NCBI GenBank assembly: GCA_045632845.1
Contig: JAZQXL010000009.1
Location: forward strand, 1 to 8,412
DNA length: 8,412 nt
Source of the DNA: RGIG4140 sp045632845
GTDB lineage: Bacteria; Pseudomonadota; Alphaproteobacteria; CAAHEQ01; UBA3637
Reading direction: 5' to 3'
A program made the position numbers and the translations under genes. Below, piece after piece: positions 6,110-8,412 of this stretch. The notes beneath the pieces are model-generated. The model saw nothing but the letters and a program-made list of their open reading frames with translations. It was not told where the DNA came from and did not search any database. How positions within the stretch are numbered: the stretch's first letter is position 1; each line of letters starts with the position of its first letter.

Positions 6110-6408
6110 ATGTTGAAGCAAGAGCAGATACTGTGCTTGATTTAAATAATCCAAAAGTTCTTGAAAACTTGACAATCGCTATGACAAAATTAAGGCAAGA
6201 AGGTCAAGTTTTAGGTGGGGAAGAATATGCCCGTTAATGTGTTGGTAAAAAGGCTTCTGAGCTAGGAGTTCAAGGTGATGGTGTTGTCGTTTCTGTGTCA
6301 TCTCAAAGAGCTGAAACAGCTCAATACTTAGCACAAGTTGCTACCAAAACACCTGTTAATACAATGGATGTTTATCAGCGATGGATGGCATATGAACGGC
6401 AAGCATAA
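6110..6408 (+). pseudogene. Remnant of an unknown gene with an in-frame stop
   Basis: One + strand frame reads like protein on both sides of a TAA at 6235-6237. Before it is DTVLDLNNPKVLENLTIAMT...GGEEYAR; after it is CVGKKASELGVQGDGVVVS...MDVYQRWMAYERQA, ending at TAA 6406-6408. The stop lies where a single change from CAA (Gln) would explain it. The frame extends upstream to 6001 and could start at GTG 6052 with a signal-peptide-like stretch ending VEARA, but that part overlaps the better supported - strand gene and has no ribosome binding site. I therefore place the start of clear coding sequence at about 6110. It is probably a 5'-truncated, nonsense-mutated remnant of about 98 residues; the family is not recognised. 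Confidence 0.5.
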
Positions 6409-6425
6409 TGTGGTCAATATTTTAT

Positions 6426-6454
6426 TTTACAAAAAAGGGAGGATATGGTAGAAT
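6426..6454 (+). promoter_or_regulatory. Sigma70-type promoter of the three-TM protein gene
   Basis: TTTACA (6426-6431), a 17-nt spacer and TAGAAT (6449-6454), each five of six to consensus. The same TTTACA -35 is used upstream of both large coiled-coil genes. The expected start is near 6461, giving a leader of about 90 nt. A GGGAGG at 6437-6442 lies within the spacer and so is not in the RNA. Confidence 0.65.
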
Positions 6455-6478
6455 AAAATAAGCGGGGACAATTTAAAA

Positions 6479-6512
6479 GGGAGGACTCATTATGCACCCA
6501 AAACCCTCCTAA
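6479..6512 (+). CDS. Six-codon leader mini-ORF MHPKPS
   Basis: A strong ribosome binding site GGGAGG (6479-6484) is followed after seven bases by ATG (6492-6494) and a six-codon frame ending at TAA 6510-6512. It lies in the predicted leader of the downstream membrane protein gene, 37 nt before that gene's start. The last two sense codons contain CCTCC (6505-6509), which can pair with GGAGG of the site that would start its own translation. A stem TTAAC (6513-6517) / GTTAA (6524-6528) follows before the next ribosome binding site. This may be a regulatory leader peptide or a chance feature; the coding coordinates proper are 6492-6512. Confidence 0.4.
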
Positions 6513-6549
6513 TTAACGGGGATGTTAAAATTAAAAAAAAGGAGATGAT

Positions 6550-6864
6550 ATGAGATTTTTTGTTAGAGAGCTGGTTCGTTTTTTAATCGCATGGGTTTGC
6601 CTCTTTTTTGTTTTTACCTCTGTTGTTTTTGTAGGGTTGCAAAGCTATAGCAAAGGTGGAAAAGAATTATTCTATGATATCATCAATGGATATTTTTTAT
6701 CTGTTATGACAATTGTTGTGGTTGGTTTTGTTATTGTTTATTTTTTGAATTTAAAAGGCAAAGTTTCAGATTTTAGAGCAGGGGCGTGGTCTAGAACTTT
6801 TCTTTATTCATTGGTATATTTAATTGCACTTGGCTTCCTTCTTTCAAATTATATGATAAAATAA
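6550..6864 (+). CDS. Small membrane protein with three predicted TM helices
   Basis: A 104-aa protein with hydrophobic helices at about 11-31, 47-67 and 83-101 and basic residues at the very N-terminus (R2, R6, R10), suggesting an N-in inner membrane protein. The start ATG has GGAG at 6541-6544, five bases away; an ATG at 6545 in another frame stops after two codons. The Shine-Dalgarno, promoter and tandem terminators make this a convincing transcription unit of its own. No conserved catalytic residues or known family are recognisable. It could be a phage-type or stress-related small membrane protein, but nothing supports a specific role. Confidence 0.8.
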   Translation: MRFFVRELVRFLIAWVCLFFVFTSVVFVGLQSYSKGGKELFYDIINGYFLSVMTIVVVGFVIVYFLNLKGKVSDFRAGAWSRTFLYSLVYLIALGFLLSNYMIK

Positions 6865-6871
6865 AATCCTT

Positions 6872-6899
6872 TTCATCTTTAAATGTCAGATGAATTTTT
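6872..6899 (+). terminator. First terminator-like hairpin after the three-TM gene
   Basis: TTCATCT (6872-6878) pairs with AGATGAA (6888-6894) around a 9-nt loop, followed by TTTTT (6895-6899). It starts 7 nt after the stop. The stem is AT-rich and weaker than the hairpin that follows. Confidence 0.5.
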
Positions 6900-6902
6900 A
6901 AA

Positions 6903-6937
6903 GAGGCTCATTATAAAAAATTGAGCCTCAATTTTTT
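6903..6937 (+). terminator. Second, stronger terminator after the three-TM gene
   Basis: GAGGCTCA (6903-6910) pairs with TGAGCCTC (6922-6929) around an 11-nt loop, followed by AA and TTTTTT (6932-6937). With the hairpin just upstream it forms a tandem terminator pair. The convergent prepilin gene on the - strand ends at 7132, and no comparable terminator for it is visible between 6938 and 7131. Confidence 0.8.
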
Positions 6938-7131
6938 GCCTTTTTTAAGGGATGAAGTTGTATATTTTCACACCTATTTATCTTTTGCTGGCTCAAAATG
7001 GTCAACTGTTTTGTGTGAATTGTTGGTTTTTTCTTTTATATTCAAAGGGTAATTCGACTTTGATGAAAAATTTTAAAAGGTTTTTTGTTAAATTTATTTC
7101 TTTTTCTCAATGCTTGTTTATGATTTGTAAA

Positions 7132-7620
7132 TTATTCTATTTTAATAATGATCTCGCTGTGGTATTCATTATTCCCATTTTCTCTGCAAGTAGAGCCTGC
7201 GATATTTGAAACATCTTTGCAGAGTTTCTCATCAGAAAAAGTTGTTAAAATAGCAACTCCATCAATAGAATTAGCACTGTCTCCCAAAATATCAGTTACA
7301 TAAAGAAATTTAACTCCAGCTGGAATAGGTCCAACATCTGGTTGAGGATAGTCATCATCATTTGTATATGAAGCTCTGCTTGCACGACAGTTGGATGTGT
7401 CTATATTGCCACCTGTAGTTGTGATTTCTTGGTGACAGTTGCTATAAATACTTACAGCAAATTTTGAAATATAATCCATAACACCATTTGCCCTATGTTT
7501 ACGCATAGCAAGACCATATCCAGCAATACCACCAACAGAAAGTACCCCGATGATGGCGAGAACGCCCAATATTTCCACCATAGAACGACCAGATTGTGAG
7601 TTAAGTTTTTTAAAATTCAT
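7132..7620 (-). CDS. Type IV prepilin-like (pseudopilin) protein
   Basis: A 162-aa protein with a class III signal: a short leader rich in Lys and Asn, cleavage after Gly11, and a mature N-terminus RSMVE with Glu at position 5. A long hydrophobic helix follows (about 14-36, EILGVLAIIGVLSVGGIAGY). Glu5 is the residue needed for methylation and assembly in type IV pilins and pseudopilins. The globular part has Cys 62, 78, 134 and 145, enough for two disulfides. The first mature residue is Arg rather than the usual Phe/Met. The start is fixed by GGAG at 7630-7627, six bases from the ATG. No prepilin peptidase, ATPase or other assembly gene is in the window, so it depends on machinery elsewhere. 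A pilus, pseudopilus or competence role cannot be chosen from sequence alone. Confidence 0.88.
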   Translation of the reverse strand: MNFKKLNSQSGRSMVEILGVLAIIGVLSVGGIAGYGLAMRKHRANGVMDYISKFAVSIYSNCHQEITTTGGNIDTSNCRASRASYTNDDDYPQPDVGPIPAGVKFLYVTDILGDSANSIDGVAILTTFSDEKLCKDVSNIAGSTCRENGNNEYHSEIIIKIE

Positions 7621-7647
7621 AATTATCTCCTTTTTGTGAATTGATTT

Positions 7648-7675
7648 ATTTTACTTAAACCACAGAACATCTAAA
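7648..7675 (-). promoter_or_regulatory. Possible promoter of the prepilin-like gene
   Basis: On the - strand TAAAAT (7653-7648) lies 16 nt after TTTAGA (7675-7670), a four-of-six -35. It is well placed for a leader of about 20 nt before the ATG, but the -35 is weak. Confidence 0.35.
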
Positions 7676-7691
7676 AAATCAAGGGGAATAT

Positions 7692-7763
7692 AAAAAACCA
7701 CCCATAAAGTTTTTTTTATTAAAAGCTCAAGCGGGGAAGGGTGTTTCAAAAATGCGCTGGGAT
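7692..7763. repeat. 72-bp direct repeat, copy 1
   Basis: Identical to 7922-7993 except for one base (C at 7747, T at 7977). It starts with AAAAAACCACCCATAAAG and ends with GCGCTGGGAT. The first part matches the left side of the tRNA-Lys terminator (8107-8124) and the last part matches the 3' portion of the tRNA-Lys gene (8149-8158), in the same order and orientation. On the - strand the copy reads as a tRNA end (ATCCCAGCGC) followed by a terminator-like stem ACACCC/GGGTGGT with extra sequence in the loop, then a T-run. Confidence 0.9.
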
Positions 7764-7920
7764 TGTAAATTGGCTTCGCACAATTTATCCCTTGTTTTGT
7801 TTCACAAATCCGCGGGACGGCTTTTTTGCTTTTGCAAAAACAGCCTCTCTCATTTAGCGACCTGTGGCCGCTTCATTCGTCGAACGTGGGTTCGTTCACC
7901 AAAGCACGCCACTATTTATA
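7764..7920. repeat. Non-coding chain of small hairpins, set A
   Basis: Between the two 72-bp repeats there are, in order: TAAATTG/CAATTTA (7766-7787, 8-nt loop); GGCT-TTTTTGC/GCAAAAA-AGCC with one bulge (7819-7845); AGCG...CGCT with an inner CC/GG (7856-7872); and CGAAC/GTTCG (7881-7894, 4-nt loop). No open frame here is convincing. The density of back-to-back stems suggests structured RNA or a palindromic repeat element rather than a spacer. Confidence 0.55.
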
Positions 7921-7921
7921 A

Positions 7922-7993
7922 AAAAAACCACCCATAAAGTTTTTTTTATTAAAAGCTCAAGCGGGGAAGGGTGTTTTAAAAATGCGCTGGGAT
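7922..7993. repeat. 72-bp direct repeat, copy 2
   Basis: Second copy, exactly 230 bp from the first, 71 of 72 bases identical. The flanking sequences differ completely right after the shared GCGCTGGGAT on one side. Near identity in non-coding DNA implies recent duplication or active homogenisation. Confidence 0.9.
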
Positions 7994-8102
7994 AGTTCGC
8001 AATTAAAATTGCTCACCCCTCGTTAACTCGGGGCCAGCTAAAGCTGTCGTTCGCAAAGCTCACCGAACCCTCTGGGTTCTCAACCCCTTGCGCATATCAC
8101 CA
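7994..8102. repeat. Non-coding chain of small hairpins, set B
   Basis: Between repeat copy 2 and the tRNA terminator: GCAATT/AATTGC with a 2-nt loop (7999-8012); CCCC/GGGG around TCGTTAACTC (8016-8033); CAGCT/AGCTG with a 2-nt loop (8035-8046); and GAACCC/GGGTTC with a 3-nt loop (8065-8079). The stems are separated by only a few bases, often TC or TCAC. The sequence is unrelated to set A, but the architecture and position are the same. Confidence 0.55.
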
Positions 8103-8105
8103 TAT

Positions 8106-8130
8106 AAAAAAACCACCCATAAAGGGTGGT
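8106..8130 (-). terminator. Terminator of tRNA-Lys
   Basis: ACCACCC (8112-8118) pairs with GGGTGGT (8124-8130) around ATAAA. On the - strand it is followed by a run of seven T (8112-8106). It lies 10 nt after the CCA end of the tRNA. Confidence 0.85.
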
Positions 8131-8140
8131 ATTTTATAAA

Positions 8141-8216
8141 TGGTGAGCGCGCTGGGATTCGAACCCAGGGCCACCTGATTAAAAGTCAGGTGCTCTACCA
8201 GCTGAGCTACGCACTC
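8141..8216 (-). tRNA. tRNA-Lys (anticodon UUU), CCA end encoded
   Basis: The 76-nt cloverleaf reads 5' GAGTGCG, D-arm GCTCAGCTGGTAGAGC, anticodon arm CCTGA-CTTTTAA-TCAGG with anticodon TTT, variable loop, T-arm CTGGG-TTCGAAT-CCCAG, then CGCGCTC-A-CCA. The acceptor stem closes with one T-G pair. All invariant positions seen (T8, G18G19, TTCGA, CCA) fit. It delivers lysine to AAA and AAG codons. The encoded CCA occupies 8143-8141. Its 3' end is the apparent source of the two 72-bp repeats downstream. Confidence 0.97.
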
Positions 8217-8257
8217 ATGATCAATCTGGAAACAACTTATACAACAATATCAAATAA

Positions 8258-8286
8258 ACTATAACAAAACCAATGTTAAACTCCAA
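8258..8286 (-). promoter_or_regulatory. Possible promoter of tRNA-Lys
   Basis: On the - strand TTGGAG (8286-8281), a 17-nt spacer and TATAGT (8263-8258); the -10 is five of six, the -35 four of six to consensus. The start would lie about 35 nt before the mature tRNA. A TATAAG closer to the tRNA is an alternative -10 without a clear -35. Confidence 0.4.
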
Positions 8287-8412
8287 GTTTTTTATTTTGA
8301 GGTCTAAAGGGTGATGGGAGAAGACATTTGTTCTACGGGTAAATTCAATGGCAAGAGCTATTTTGGAGAGTCAAATATCTAAAATGACTTTTTAAATAAT
8401 ATATATATATAT
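8287..8412. other. Window end, no identifiable feature
   Basis: No frame longer than about 25 codons with a ribosome binding site is visible on either strand. The last 14 bases are an AT dinucleotide run (8399-8412), which may be the start of an AT-rich promoter or a low-complexity contig end. Confidence 0.4.

Noticed and set aside
6437..6456. GGGAGG followed by ATG and a three-codon frame (MVE)
   Set aside because: The purine site lies in the spacer of the predicted promoter, so it would not be in the transcript, and the spacing to the ATG is only two bases.
6952..7209. 85-codon + strand frame rich in Phe, Leu and Tyr
   Set aside because: Its ATG has the purine stretch only one base away, it follows directly on two terminators with no promoter, and its end overlaps the well-supported prepilin-like gene on the other strand.
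7692..8124. CRISPR-like array (repeated unit downstream of hairpins)
   Set aside because: There are only two full copies, of 72 bp, with inserts of unequal length (157 and 109 bp) that themselves consist of hairpins, and no cas-like gene; the relation to the tRNA tail explains the repeats better.
8314..8382. 22-codon + strand frame (starts MGEDIC) near the window end
   Set aside because: It has no proper ribosome binding site, is very short and no terminator or promoter supports it.

Overview
The window is AT-rich, low-GC bacterial DNA with short genes, consensus-like sigma70 promoters and strong purine-rich ribosome binding sites. One clear organism hint is a small prepilin-like protein whose cleavage site is followed by RSMVE and a Gly-rich hydrophobic helix. 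I associate that style with uncultured, gut- or host-associated Alphaproteobacteria, but this is an inference from memory of protein style and not a database result. Ankyrin repeats at the left edge and large coiled-coil proteins fit a host-associated lifestyle.

Left third (1-4230, all + strand): the 3' end of an ankyrin-repeat gene is followed by two tandem paralogous genes (604-2691 and 2800-4170). Both have a short N-terminal conserved region, a Gly-rich hydrophobic segment, a coiled coil, a second hydrophobic segment, a conserved C-terminal helical domain containing FSLESEV, a Pro/Lys/Arg-rich linker with tandem repeats and a final NVSxxLxG motif. Each is preceded by the same 12-nt block carrying a -35 element. 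A strong terminator ends the group at about 4230. I do not recognise the family; it is the best candidate here for something undescribed.

Middle (4231-5900): about 275 nt without a convincing gene, then two - strand genes. One is an unknown Cys-rich/coiled-coil protein that may be translated from a leaderless mRNA. The other is a two-TM bacterial PH-domain protein (DUF304/YdbS-like) with a near-consensus promoter.

Decayed patch (5864-6408): a small - strand gene that is intact except for a one-base frameshift in an A7 run abuts, head to head, a + strand gene remnant with an in-frame stop. It looks like a rearrangement or degradation scar.

Right part (6409-8412): a three-TM small membrane protein has a good promoter and a 90-nt leader holding a six-codon mini-ORF whose own sequence can pair with its ribosome binding site. 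Two terminator hairpins follow it. Next comes the prepilin-like gene on the - strand, then a non-coding region of about 450 nt built from two 72-bp direct repeats (71/72 identical) and two different chains of small hairpins, and finally a tRNA-Lys(UUU) on the - strand. The 72-bp repeats share sequence with both the tRNA 3' end and the tRNA terminator, so they look like duplicated, altered copies of the tRNA tail.
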